From assembly GCA_021397835.1 (NCBI GenBank), contig JAJFZO010000609.1:6884001-6948000 (forward strand): DNA of 64,000 nucleotides, given 5' to 3'. Below the pieces are notes generated by a model. It made no database searches. It was not told the DNA's origin and worked only from the letters and a program-made list of their open reading frames with translations. The position numbers were made by a program, and so were the translations under genes. This stretch comes from Moringa oleifera (taxonomy: Eukaryota > Streptophyta > Magnoliopsida > Brassicales > Moringaceae). Shown here piece by piece: positions 23,348 through 34,909 of the stretch. Numbering within the stretch: the stretch's first letter is position 1; each line of letters begins with the position of its first letter.

Positions 23348-24559
23348 TCAACTTGTCGCGATTAAAGGAGAATAAGACATTATAGCTTTAATTTTGTCAA
23401 TCCACTCCTATATTGAGGCTCCAAAACAATAAATATTATTCATTCAAAGCATTAGAATTTGTGAGTGCTACTAAACACGCATGAGCATGGGAGCCTCGCA
23501 TCTCTAAAGATATGAAATTCTAATTAAGGTAGACCTTAAGTAAAGGATACAAAGTCAAAAGATGATTGACGAAGAATTTGTAAGGGTTAGTATTGGCCTT
23601 AGATATCCCTGAAAATAGGGATCAGACTTGCTTGGGCTACAAAAGAACCAAAGTAGAAAAAAGCTAAATGATGAGAGAAAAGAAGAAAAAAAGGAAGATG
23701 TTATTTGAAGGGAGAACTTATGAGTCAAAGCCTATCGACTATAGTATTCTGTTGCATCAATCATTCATATTACTAGTTTTATTATTCCTAAAGAGCTAAT
23801 TTTTGTTATCAATAAAACTAAAAATCAGCTTACAGAAGAGCTTTCTCACCTTTCAATCAACATGATAGGAGATTCTCTCACAGAGGATAAAGACTGTGGA
23901 ATCTGTCCATGTCCCCTAGAATTTTCTTTGAATAATTAGACGACAACTGAACTGTTAGTAGTTTTCACTATTAAGAAAATGTGATTTTTTAACTTTCTGT
24001 TTAAATTTGATCACTATTAATGAATGCACTCTTTTATTTTCACCTAGTGTTTATTTTATTCTCCACCCTTTCGTTCTCATTCATTTTCAAGCATCCAAAT
24101 AAGACATCCCATTTTCATTTCTAAGGTTATATATAATGAATATTCCAATGCTATGAATATTAATTTTGAATCTAATCCTGAAGAATTTCTATATCAAGAT
24201 GATTATGAATAAAAAAATGGTAAAAAACATATATTACCCCAAATTTATCAAGAATAATTGAACAAGAGGAAAAATTAATGCCACATAAAGAGTTCAGAGA
24301 CCATTAATTTGGAAAATGAAATAAAAAAAGTAAAAAATTGGGATTACTCTGCCTTTTGACATAAGAGAAGAGTTGATAAAATTGATAAGGAAATATTCAT
24401 ATATGTTTGCATGATCATACAAAGACATGCCAGGCTACATAATAGTATCGTTGAGTACAAATTACCACTAAAATCAGGATGTCCATGCGAGAAGAATGAA
24501 GCCAAAAGTGTTGTTAAAGATTAAAGAGGTCTAAAAATAGTTTTATGGCATGTTACCTA

Positions 24560-25270
24560 GAATGAGTAGCTAATATAGTCCCAATACCAAAGAAAGATGG
24601 CAAGATACGGATGTGTGTAGATTGCAGAGACCTTAATCAAGCAAGTCCCAAGGATAATTTTTAGTTAAAGCATATCGACACTCTTGTGGATATACGGCCA
24701 AATATTCTTTATTTTCTTTCATGGGTGGATACTCGAGATATAATCAAATAAAAATAGCACTAGAGGATATGAAAAAAAAACCACATTTATCACCTTTTTG
24801 GAAACATTTTACTATCATGTAATACCGTTTAGGTTGAAAAATGCTGATGTAACTTACCAACGGGCTATGGTAACCTTATTTCATGATATGATGCATAAAA
24901 TAATTGAAGTCTGTGTTAATGACATGATAGCCAAATCCAAGCAAGATGAAGATCATGTGGAGGATTTAAGAAAAATTTTTGAAAGACTTCAAAAATATGA
25001 GTTATGATTAAGTCCGAATAAGTGCAGTTTCGACATGAAATCAAGAAAACTATTGGGCTTTATCGTAAATGAGAAAGGTATTAAAGTCAATCTCGACAAC
25101 GTCTATATGATTCAGAATTTGCCACCACCTAAAACAGTGAAGGAAGTACGAGGCCTTTTGGAAAGGTTGAATTATATTTCAAGATTTATAGCCCAATTGA
25201 CGAACATATATGATCTCATCTTCAAGATGTTGAGAAAAATTTCTTCTAGTGAATGGGATAAAGAATGCTA
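24560..25270 (+). pseudogene. Gypsy reverse transcriptase
   Basis: VPIPKKDGKIRMCVDCRDLN (near 24570-24640) and the block 24798-25271 with VIPFRLKNADVTYQRAM, YEL/SPNKCSF and VRGLLERLNYISRFI identify a gypsy polymerase. The active site, normally YVDDM, reads CVNDM with the catalytic Asp changed to Asn (24918-24920). Stops interrupt the frame near 24660, 25005 and 25269. Confidence 0.9.
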
Positions 25271-26170
25271 AATAGCCTTCGATAAAATAAAAATGTACCA
25301 GTCTAACTTTCCAGTACTGATGTTGCCAATTCTAAGGAAGCCTTTAATTTTGTATTTGACAATGTGAGAAAGGTCGTTGGGCTATGTATTAGCACAACAA
25401 GATGAGTTTAGTAAGAAAAAGCATGCTATTTATTACTTGAGTAAGCAGTTCACTGATTATGAGTCAAAATATTCATCAATTAAGAAGATTTGTTGCACAT
25501 TGGCTTGGGCTACACACAGACTTTGCCAATATTTGTTGAGTCATGATGTCGGTGATTGCTAAGTTCCCATCAAGTACTTGTTTGAAAAACCTTTGTTATC
25601 CAGTAGGCTGGTTAGATGGCAAGTACTATTGTCAGAGTACGATCTTGTATACATTTCCCAAAAAGTGATCAAAAGAAGTGCCATAGCAAACTTTTTGGCT
25701 AATCGTGATATGCAAACTACCAATCTTTAAGGTTTGATTTTCCAAATGAGAACTTAATGGTAATTATGCCAATAGACAAAGAGGAAATGTTAGATACTTG
25801 GAAAATGTTTTTTGACAGGGCATCGAATATTCTGGGGTATAGGATTGGTGTAATCCTAAAGTCACCAGATGAGCAATACCATCAATTTATAGCTTGATTA
25901 GATTTCAATTCCACAAACAATATTGCCGAGTATAAAGCATGCATCATGGGATTAAAAGCTACAATAGAGAAAAAGGTGGCAAAGTTAGATGTATTTGGGG
26001 ATTCTGCTTTGGTTATATATCGATTAAAGGGAGAATGGATGATAAGACGTCTCGAGTTAGTTCGTTACCACAAGTTGGCTACGAAGTGACTCAAGAGCTT
26101 CAAAGAAGTCAGTTTCAATTATCTTCTTAGAGACAAAAATCAAATGGTAGATGCGTTAGCAATGTTGGCT
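25271..26170 (+). pseudogene. Gypsy RNase H region
   Basis: MGYVLAQQDEF and AIYYLSKQFTDYESKYSSIKK at 25377-25500, then WATHRLCQYLLSH, are typical of the RNase H of gypsy elements. A second RNase H-like block near 25800-26130 (ASNILGYRIGVIL, NIAEYKACIMGLKA in shifted frames) fits the extra archaeal-type RNase H of the Tat lineage. Several frameshifts and stops. Confidence 0.8.
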
Positions 26171-26499
26171 TCCATGTTTCAAGTGACAAAGGCTTCGTGA
26201 GTCTTTCCAATCAAAATAAGTGTTTTAGACTCTCCAGCGCACTACTTAATGATTAAGGAAGAAAAAAAATCGCAATCCATAGTATCATGATATTCAAATT
26301 TATATTAAGGATCAATAATACCTAGAAGGGGCATTAGAGAATGACAAGAGAACCTTGAGGAGGTTAGCTTTGAATTTCATACTAAATGGGAAAGTGCTTT
26401 ACAAAAAAAGCTTTGATAAAACTTCATTAAGGTGTGTCATTGTAATCAAGGCTCAAGTAATCTTAAGAGAAGTTGATGAAGGTTCTTATGGAACACACG

Positions 26500-27527
26500 C
26501 TAGCGGACCCATAATGACTAGATAAATTATGAGGGCAAGTTATTATTGGCTAACAATAGAAAAAGATTACATCCAGTATGTGAGCAAGTGCCACAAATGC
26601 CAAATTTATGCTGATAAGATACACGTGCCGCGATCCCCTCTACATGTAATGAACGCATCTTGGCCATTTTCAATATGTGGTTTTGATGTCATCAGGCCCA
26701 TTACCCAAAAAGCTTCTAATGGACATGGATTTATCCTAGTATTCATTGATCGCTTCACGAAATGGATGAAAGCTAGTTCTTTTGTTAATGTTACTAAGGT
26801 TATGGTCAATCATTTTATGAAAAAAGAAATTATTTATAGATACGGCCTACTAGAGCGAATCATCTCAGATAATGCTCAAAATCTGAATAGTAAGGTTATG
26901 AAAGAGATTTGTGAATAATTTAAAATTTGACACCATAATTCAACATCCTACCATCCAGAAATGAATGGGACAGTAGAAGCGACGAATAAAAACATCAAGA
27001 AGATAGCGCAAAAAATGACAGTAGTTTATAAAGATTTGCACAAAATGTTACCTTTCGCATTACATGCTTATAGGACTGCAGTAAAAACCTCTATTGGGGC
27101 AGTTACTTATTTATTGGTATATGGGATGGAAGCTATATTACCCATAGAAGTTAAAATTCCTTCATTAAGAGTGCTTACGGAATCTAAACTAAAAGAAGCA
27201 GAGTGGATTAAAGCTCAATATGAATAGTTAAACTTGATTAACAAAAAATGCCTTAAAACTATTTGCCACAGGTAGTTGTACTAAAGTGGAATGGAAAAAG
27301 CATATAATAAGAGAGTTCGCCCAACAGTATTCAGATAAGGTAATTTAGTGTTGAAGAAGATTCCCAAGAATGTTTTAGATTCCCAAGGCAAGTGGGCACC
27401 AAATTAGGAAGGCCCATAGGTTATGAAGAGAGCATTCTCTAGAGGAGTCTTAATCCTAGCTGAAATGGATGGTGATGATCTCCCTAAACCGATTAATTTA
27501 GATATTGTAAAGAAGTACTACGCTTGA
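26500..27527 (+). pseudogene. Gypsy integrase and C-terminal tail
   Basis: RASYYWLTIEKDY and KCHKCQIYAD give the zinc-binding part. The core shows GFDVI (first Asp), RIISDNAQN (second Asp), a stop near 26916, then GTVEATNKNI (Glu). The tail at 27275-27527 reads NKRVRPTVFR, LVLKKIPKN, RGVLILAEMDGDDLPKPIN and KKYYA, the usual end of Tat-type integrases. All three catalytic acidic residues survive, but the frame is broken. Confidence 0.9.
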
Positions 27528-27700
27528 AAAGGAGCGATTTGTCTTCAAAGGAAGAACATATAGTGCTCGAATCATTCCTTAATGAAAAAGAAGAAGAAAA
27601 AAATCAGTGGTTGTACGTTTGCGAGAAGATCAAGGTTGAAATTAGTGTTCAAATGTTTTTCAGATGATAAAGATTTTCAAAAAAAAAAAAAAGAAGGGAG

Positions 27701-30700
27701 TTCTTCATTGTAATATTACAAGCTTTTACGACAAAAATTATCAATTAATTGTACTTTCAAGATTTTTATAACATCAGCATGCATACATTAATTATTTTTT
27801 TCAACACTAATATATATTAATTTGAAATTTATATAAAATATTTTATTTTAATAATATTTATCTTAAAGTACTGGAGCTTGAAACCGCTACAACTTCATCA
27901 ATGTTATTTACATATCATTATGATCAATAATCAAATAGCATTTAACCAAATATGGGAATGTAATCTTTGATTGCTTTTTTAATTTTTTAAGTCATAAATT
28001 TTATAATTAATTTTATTAATTTATTTTATTTTTAAAAAACTAAAATTTTAAATAATTTATTGACATTATTATTAATAATGTTAGCAATACATATTTAATA
28101 TAATAAAATAATTCATATATAAAAGCTGAAGCATATATTCGTTTTTTAACCCATACACATCAACATCCATATGGTCTGACATGAATATTAATTATATTAT
28201 AAAAATAATATTTTTTAATTTTAAATTCTAAAATAATTAATAATTATATAGTTTAAATCTTAAATTTAATTATATTTATTTAAATATTTATTTTTGAATT
28301 TATAAGCTTTATCTTTATCTTGAGTTGTAAAATTTTAAATTGATAATAATTTATAATTTAAATTTAATATTAAATTTATTTTTAAAATATTAACGAAAAT
28401 ACTCCTTTAACTTTGTGTCAAAATTTTAATCAAATTAAAAATAAAATAATTTATTTATTATATATATTTTTATTTATATTTTCTCTTTTTTTGTTTATAA
28501 TTTTATACATTATTATTTTTTAAATACTAATGTGAAAAAATATATATATTATTGTATTATTAACTCTATATGCCGCGTTTGTTGAGAATCTTTCTTAAAA
28601 TGGAAATTGCAGTAGTCGGTGTGATTAGCAATCAAATGGGATGGGAAGAAACTTTTACCTTAAAATTGTCACACTCCTCTACATTTTAGAGGTTATTACA
28701 CGTTAAGTTTTTTTTCTTTTTTTTGGGAGTTCACTCTTTTTTAAAATTAGCGTTTATTTATATATTTTAATTAACTTTTCATTTTTAATGTTATAATTAA
28801 TAAAAAAATAAACTTATAATAATAATAATCAATTTTTGTTCATCACACAGATTTTAAGTTAGTTTTTCTTAAGTAATTAAGTTCAAAATATTGGTTTTCT
28901 ATAATGTCAATTGAAATTTACTTTTTTTTTTTTTGTAAGTAAAGAGTAAGAAATATTAATTTCAAATAAAACTATATTATGTTCTTATACAAAGATAACT
29001 ATAAACTCCTTTAATAATCTTTACCTATTATGCTCTCTTAATCTCCATAATATAAAGCGGACGCACTAGTCTGCATTTCTTTACGAAAACAATGATGCAA
29101 TGTGTATTGCAAAATTACGAATTCTTGAAAATGTTATGAAATGAACGGTAAAGTTAACTTTCACTACTTTCATGGTTTCTTAGATCTTATTTTTGACCTC
29201 TTAAATAACATTAAACTGTTGAGATTGAAATTAACTGAGATCTGCACCATTGTTTATCCTTCAATTTCTAACACTGAGAAAAGATAGAAGTTGAATCATG
29301 TCCCTACAGTATTTGGCACTAAAATTTCATTTAATATACACTAAGTACATAAAAGATGCTTCACTAACACGAAATTAACTGGCATATATAATAAATTAAG
29401 TTGATGCTCAATGTAGACTCGGAGATTCTTGTCACCCTGTATCTTTGGTTTCTCATGTGTGCCGACTAGATTTTTCTTTATCTATTTATTTATGTAGACG
29501 TGGTGAGGTATCACTTACAATACAGTTATATAATTAAGTATATGAATACATGTTTTACTTATGTGTAAAACCCAATAAATTAAAGCTGTATGCGTGATTG
29601 AAAATGGTATTTGAATCTGGGAAAGATTTAGACAGTTCAGCTCTTTAGCTGGCTCTTGGGTTGAAAAGAAATTGTTTTTATGACATGTAAACACAGTATG
29701 CACGACGTTCTTGCAGTGGGGAGGAAGAGAAATCATAACCAAATCTTCAAAAAAGAAAGATCCACAAGAAATCAAAGAGAAGAAACTGTGTCATGCCGTA
29801 GTTTACTTGCTAGCTAGCTGAAACATTTTGGTCGATCACTGCAAACTTTCAATGCGTGATCCACGGAATCTTAGATTTAATGTCTAGAGGCCATTTCTAG
29901 GTTTTCCTTTGTCAGTTTCCAATGCGTCTGGTCTCCAGAATCATATATAGATTCAATTTCTAGTTGTCGTCATTTGCATGATTGGGTTGGATCACGCCTT
30001 AATTTGTCAATGAATTGTTTAATTTATATGATGATTGATGAAGAGAAACAAAGTGATCATATAAAAAAGAAGAAGAGTAGGTGATCAATTTTATCAGTTT
30101 ATTCTTTTTAGGGTTTGAATCTTTCTTGTTGGTTCATATAGTTAGATATCTATCTGATCAAAGAGTGCACATCTAGCGCTCATCACGTTATCTCTTCTAA
30201 ATCATGGATTTTCTTCCTTAAAAAAGAACATATTTTCTAACCCAACTCACTGAAAAATCCTTTCAGAAAAGAGAAATAATAAAAAAAAGTACAGAAGAAC
30301 CCTAAGAAGGAAGAAAAACCGCAGCATAATTAGTTTTTAAAATATATTTTAATTAGTCAGTTTTACGCATAAGAATCCTGCAAACTGTAGCACATGTGAT
30401 CAATTTCACCATCAATATATCGTGGAACAACTGGAATAAATTGAGTAGGGCTAGGACTATGGCAATTTATAATAACACTACTTTGTGGGTGTTTGTTGTG
30501 AATTTTCCATGCATGTTGCAGAATCCACCAAATCAAATTTAATTAGTGATCCTCAGCCTACTATCTCTAGCCATGCAATCTTTCTCTCCGATGCACATGG
30601 AGATAATCAATAAAGAATGATTTCCACCTTTTAATAATTAATCTAAGTATGGAAAAGCCATGAAAAGGACTTTGAAATAGCACATATATTAACAAGAATA

Positions 30701-31003
30701 GACATATATACTTCTATTGTTGATGCAATCACGTAAGAAATTGCGAGCTATAGAGCTAGCTTATATATAATGCAAAAGATTATTTAGGTTTACTATGTGT
30801 CTTCATATCACTGATTAACAATCAACTGCTGCTAAAAGCAAAAGATTATGTTATATTTATGACTGGAACGTCAGCTTACATGCTAGGTTATCTCATATTA
30901 ATAGATTATCTTTGTGTGTTCATATTAATGGATTAACTTCATGCTCGTTGTTAATGTTATGAAGAGAATAAAGATTTATTAGGTTATCTTCATAATATTA
31001 TAT
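27701..31003. other. AT-rich intergenic DNA
   Basis: From 27760 to 29000 almost pure AT; afterwards more mixed. No gene, RNA gene or complete element recognised. If the gypsy element has a 3' LTR it would start near 27700, but I could not align it with the 5' LTR by eye. Confidence 0.45.
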
Positions 31004-31400
31004 GACCTGTTTGTGCCTTGAACATCAGGAACTCCAGTAAGCACCTTCATCTGCTTAATTCACTGCTCATTGTAAATAGGTTTTCCATGCTATCCTTTTC
31101 TAGGTATATAAACTTTCTGCACAAAATTCAACTACCACGCATAGAAAATACACTAAATTAGTTCTCGCAAGATTTTCCAGGGTTGGGGTGATGTCACCAC
31201 AATCATAGTTGATTTGTACTGTCTGTCCGAAAAATTATAAGGTCAGTGGTTCACATTTTTTCCTTTCCGTAACCTAGATTACATATTCAAAATTCTGCTG
31301 CTGGGTCATCAGCCTATTAACTTAATGACATGATTCCTTTTATTTTATTTGGATATATGTAGTCTGACAATTGTTTTGTATAGTTTCACTTTACTTAAGC
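31004..31400. repeat. Diverged direct repeat, copy 1
   Basis: Aligned with 31882-32452 through ordered shared words: TTTGTGCCT...ACATCAGGAA, AAGCACCTTCATCTG, TTAGGTTTTnnATGCyATC, CTCnCAAGATTTTCCA, GTGATG, AATCATA, AATTATnATAAGGTCA, GTnCACATTTTnTC and TAGTTTCACTTTA. Not recognisably coding. Confidence 0.75.
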
Positions 31401-31881
31401 AACAATGTAATGAAAAGCATTGTCTTGCTATATATATAATAATCAAGCAAGTAATAATAAACTTTGGGATTCACTGTTACACTCTCTTTGTTGTAGATAT
31501 CTATTCAACTGCTGGCTCCTCTATTATTTTGGCTTCAATATTTAACTCTCAAAAGATCTTTCATAATTAGCCATTAAGTTTGAATTAATTAGATATCAGA
31601 GTTTGGGAGAAAGTATTCTCTCTTTCTAATCGAGGAGAACTTAAGTTATGTTATCATATAGACACATAATCTTAGACTACTAGAAGACTTACGGATCCAT
31701 ATGCCAATCCGATTAATTCCACTATCTCACTCTACTTTATTTTTTCGTACTTCCTATAAGATATCGATATCTTGTTTCTGGGTTATTTGGTTAATTATTT
31801 TTCACAGGAAATTAAGAATTTCTATTAAACTTGAATGTTGATCTTTAAAATTAAAAAAATGAAAGAATTTTTCAAATTTTT

Positions 31882-32452
31882 TACCATATTTGTGCCTCGG
31901 GTACATCAGGAAAGCTAATGAATGAAAGCACCTTCATCTGTTTCTTTCTTCATTAATTATACGAGACTACTGTGATGTATACATGCTTCTTTTAGTCCAA
32001 CCTTTCAGATACTAATTAGGTTTTGAATGCCATCTTTTTCTGGGTATTTTATCTTTTTCCATGGAAATCGAAACCATCCCAAGAAAATCGACCACAAAAG
32101 TTATTCTTTTTAAGCTAATTCCTTATACTAATGTTGCAAAGAAGATCATTACAAGGTCAGCTCTCACAAGATTTTCCACAGTCAGGTTAATTATCATTAC
32201 TAACCCGGGTGATGCCCCAAATTTCAATCATAATTTGTTCTATATGTATATACAGCCAAATTATCATAAGGTCAATGGTACACATTTTATCTCACTGTAC
32301 CTAAATTCTAAACTAGGCTGCGGGAAAATCAGGTTATTGACTCAATTACAAGTTTCCTTTTGTCTTGTTTTGATAGTCAAAGCATTGGTTTTCAAATTGG
32401 AAGCCAAGGGGTTTTTTTAAAAAAAACTAGTTTCACTTTAGTAAAAGAACCT
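31882..32452. repeat. Diverged direct repeat, copy 2
   Basis: Second copy, starting about 880 bp downstream of the first. It is longer by some 170 bp because of extra sequence after the AAGCACCTTCATCTG block and around the AATCGAAACCATCC segment. An open frame crosses it but lacks family features. Confidence 0.75.
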
Positions 32453-34327
32453 AAGGGAAGGCAGCATGTCTTAAGTTTTTCTTTTGACTTGTTTGCTTTC
32501 TTCTGCAAATAAGTATAAAGTACATTAAAACCTAATTAAGATCCTTCTGTCCCATTATATATTATAAAGAGTAGGTATGGACAATCCCATTTTGTCAAAA
32601 TCAGGAGATAATAACTTAAACTCTGTAATTAGTAGAGTATATACCGCTAGATGGCATCATATGAATTAAACGGCGTGTTAGGGTAGAAAAATAGCATACT
32701 TTAATTTAATTAATTTGATAATTTGCAGACCAATCAGTCTCAATCTTTTAATTATCTCTTTTTTCTTTCTTTCTTTCAATTGGGTTTTTAAAAATTATTT
32801 ATGGAATCTTGATCCGTGGGTTTAGGGCATAACAACTGGTGTAGTACTATAAGTAACATGAAAGAAATAATCAGTATTATTCATTCAAGTTGCACACACA
32901 TTTATCAACAAAATAATAATATTATCGTTAGTTGATTAATTAATTAATTAATTAACCCATGGCATGCATTAAACAAAAAAAATAATTAAAAAATTTAACT
33001 TGTATTAAGCATTGGTTTATACTATTTGACCCATGAGCGCGTAGTTGACCATGAAGCATTAATTCCATTTCTTTGAACTAGGCAAAAATGAAGATAATTT
33101 CGTCACATGTATTTTGCCATGTGTAATTATAAGTACTATAGAGGTCGGTTTTGTAATTATATATATATTAAAATTAATATTCAGAACGGGCCAGATTGAT
33201 TAATAACTAATTTATCGCACCTATCTAATTATATATGCATTGATGACATTCATTGAATTTCATATATTTTATTAATGATTGGGATTTATTCCACACTTGC
33301 ATAAAGATAAGCAAAACCAGAATTGTTTTCACATGGCTCATGATCTTCATTACAAAAATCAATTTAATTAGTTGAATGTGAGGATATGGTTGTGTCGACA
33401 CAGAACAAAGCCAACCTGTTTGGGAATTAATTTATCCATTGGTTGACCTTTTTCATAAAATACAACTCCCTAATTGAGAAGAAAATGTGGGTAAAGATCT
33501 ACTTAATGAGATTCAATAAATCCATGCCACCTAACGCGGATTCCGTCTCTTTTTCTGGGATAATGGAAATTAATAATAAAAATAATTTAATTCAATTGTT
33601 GAAATAATATTTTTTAAAAAAAATTTTATGTTTGGCTGGTTATCTCAATTTGACTCTTAAAAAAGAATTTACATTTTTGTATCATAGACGACAATATGTT
33701 AAAACAGTTTACCAACATATACTCCGTTGAATTGAGTTATGTTAATATATATGTTAAAAAATATTAATATATGCTAATAAAATAGAATAAATAAATATTA
33801 TTTATTTATTTAGTAATATGATAAATTATAATAATTTTTTTAAAAAAATACGATGAATATATAGCAGAAAATTTTCTATTAAATAGATGTTATATTAAAA
33901 ATTGATTGATCAATTAACTTTTATAGGCACCGATTTAATAGAAATTAGGGTTTAATTCACTAACCTAAGTGGGTTTGGTACAAGAACATAAATGCCCTTT
34001 GTAGCTTAGCACCCTAAAGAAGCCAAAAAAAAAAAAACAAAAAGGCAAATAGAAGAAATAGAGATAAGCTTTCATAATTTCGTGTTGGGCCATATTAGAC
34101 CATGAATTTGATTAGACACGAAAACTATATATTATCCTATTCAATATCATACAAAAGGCTGATAATAAACAATAATATCATTTTTAATTAGAAATCAAAA
34201 TGAAAAAATTGGTTTACAAGTCTCATAATTTCAATTAACAAATAATTAAGCTACGATTCATAATTTATAATATTATGCAGCTAGAATTAATCAACTCCAC
34301 ATAAATTAATTAGTGAATAGATTGATG

Positions 34328-34369
<42 letters not shown>

Positions 34370-34831
34370 GACATTGATTTTTTAAATCAAATGTTTCAAA
34401 TCAAGAATCAATGTGTTGATGATTTTGACCATTTGGTGGGCAATGCATAAATACTGAGAATAATTGGGATTTTGATGTCATCTCTTTTGCCACCTTTTAA
34501 CCAATTTGAGATTAATTTGACTGATTTGCTGCGTTTATTTACAGAAGAAAATGGCAATCCATGGAAGCATTGACCACAGTGGGGGAGAGCACAGCCGCAT
34601 ATCGTCACATGGTTTCCCATATGAGAGACTAATATATGCAGGATATCTAGAGCCTATAGCTCTATTTCCATGCACTCTCCCGCATACTAAAACCATTAGG
34701 ACCAATCAAATTACGTTGATGTGCGTCTTCATCTTTCTTGCGTCAACCATAAATTATACAAAAAGACACACCAAAACGCGTATTTCTCTTGAGTTTTGGT
34801 AATTACTACTCAGTCCAAGCAGGCTTAGTGC
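32453..34831. other. Intergenic region upstream of CYP716A
   Basis: AT-rich, with TTAATTAATTAATTAATTAA near 32935 and a long TA repeat at 34331-34364. No gene recognised. It should hold the distal promoter of the P450. Confidence 0.45.
34331..34364. repeat. (TA)17 microsatellite
   Basis: Uninterrupted TA run about 550 bp upstream of the CYP716A start codon. Confidence 0.95.
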
Positions 34832-34838
34832 CTATAAA
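34832..34838 (+). promoter_or_regulatory. Probable TATA box of CYP716A
   Basis: CTATAAAAC lies 72-78 bases before the start codon in a less AT-biased stretch. This fits a transcription start near 34862-34870 and a short leader of about 40-50 bases. Confidence 0.65.
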
Positions 34839-34909
34839 ACCACATTGCCACTATATTGCACCAACCTCACCCTAGCTAAGCATCCAGTTCTTTCACGTCT
34901 CTGCAAAAG

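Larger units (their letters stand above)
20566..27700 (+). mobile_element. Ty3/gypsy (Tat-type) retrotransposon internal region, decayed
   Basis: Order on the + strand is primer-binding site, gag, protease, reverse transcriptase, RNase H, integrase: the Ty3/gypsy order. Every domain carries stops, frameshifts or active-site changes. The region from 23350 to 24550 has little recognisable coding sequence. A purine tract AAAAAGAAGGGAG at about 27680-27700 may be the polypurine tract that precedes a 3' LTR. No copy of the 5' LTR was recognised after it, so the 3' end is probably lost or too diverged. Confidence 0.88.

Noticed and set aside
27701..29000. 3' LTR of the gypsy element
   Set aside because: A polypurine-like tract precedes it, but I could not find sequence matching the 5' LTR start or its end landmarks, so I did not annotate it.
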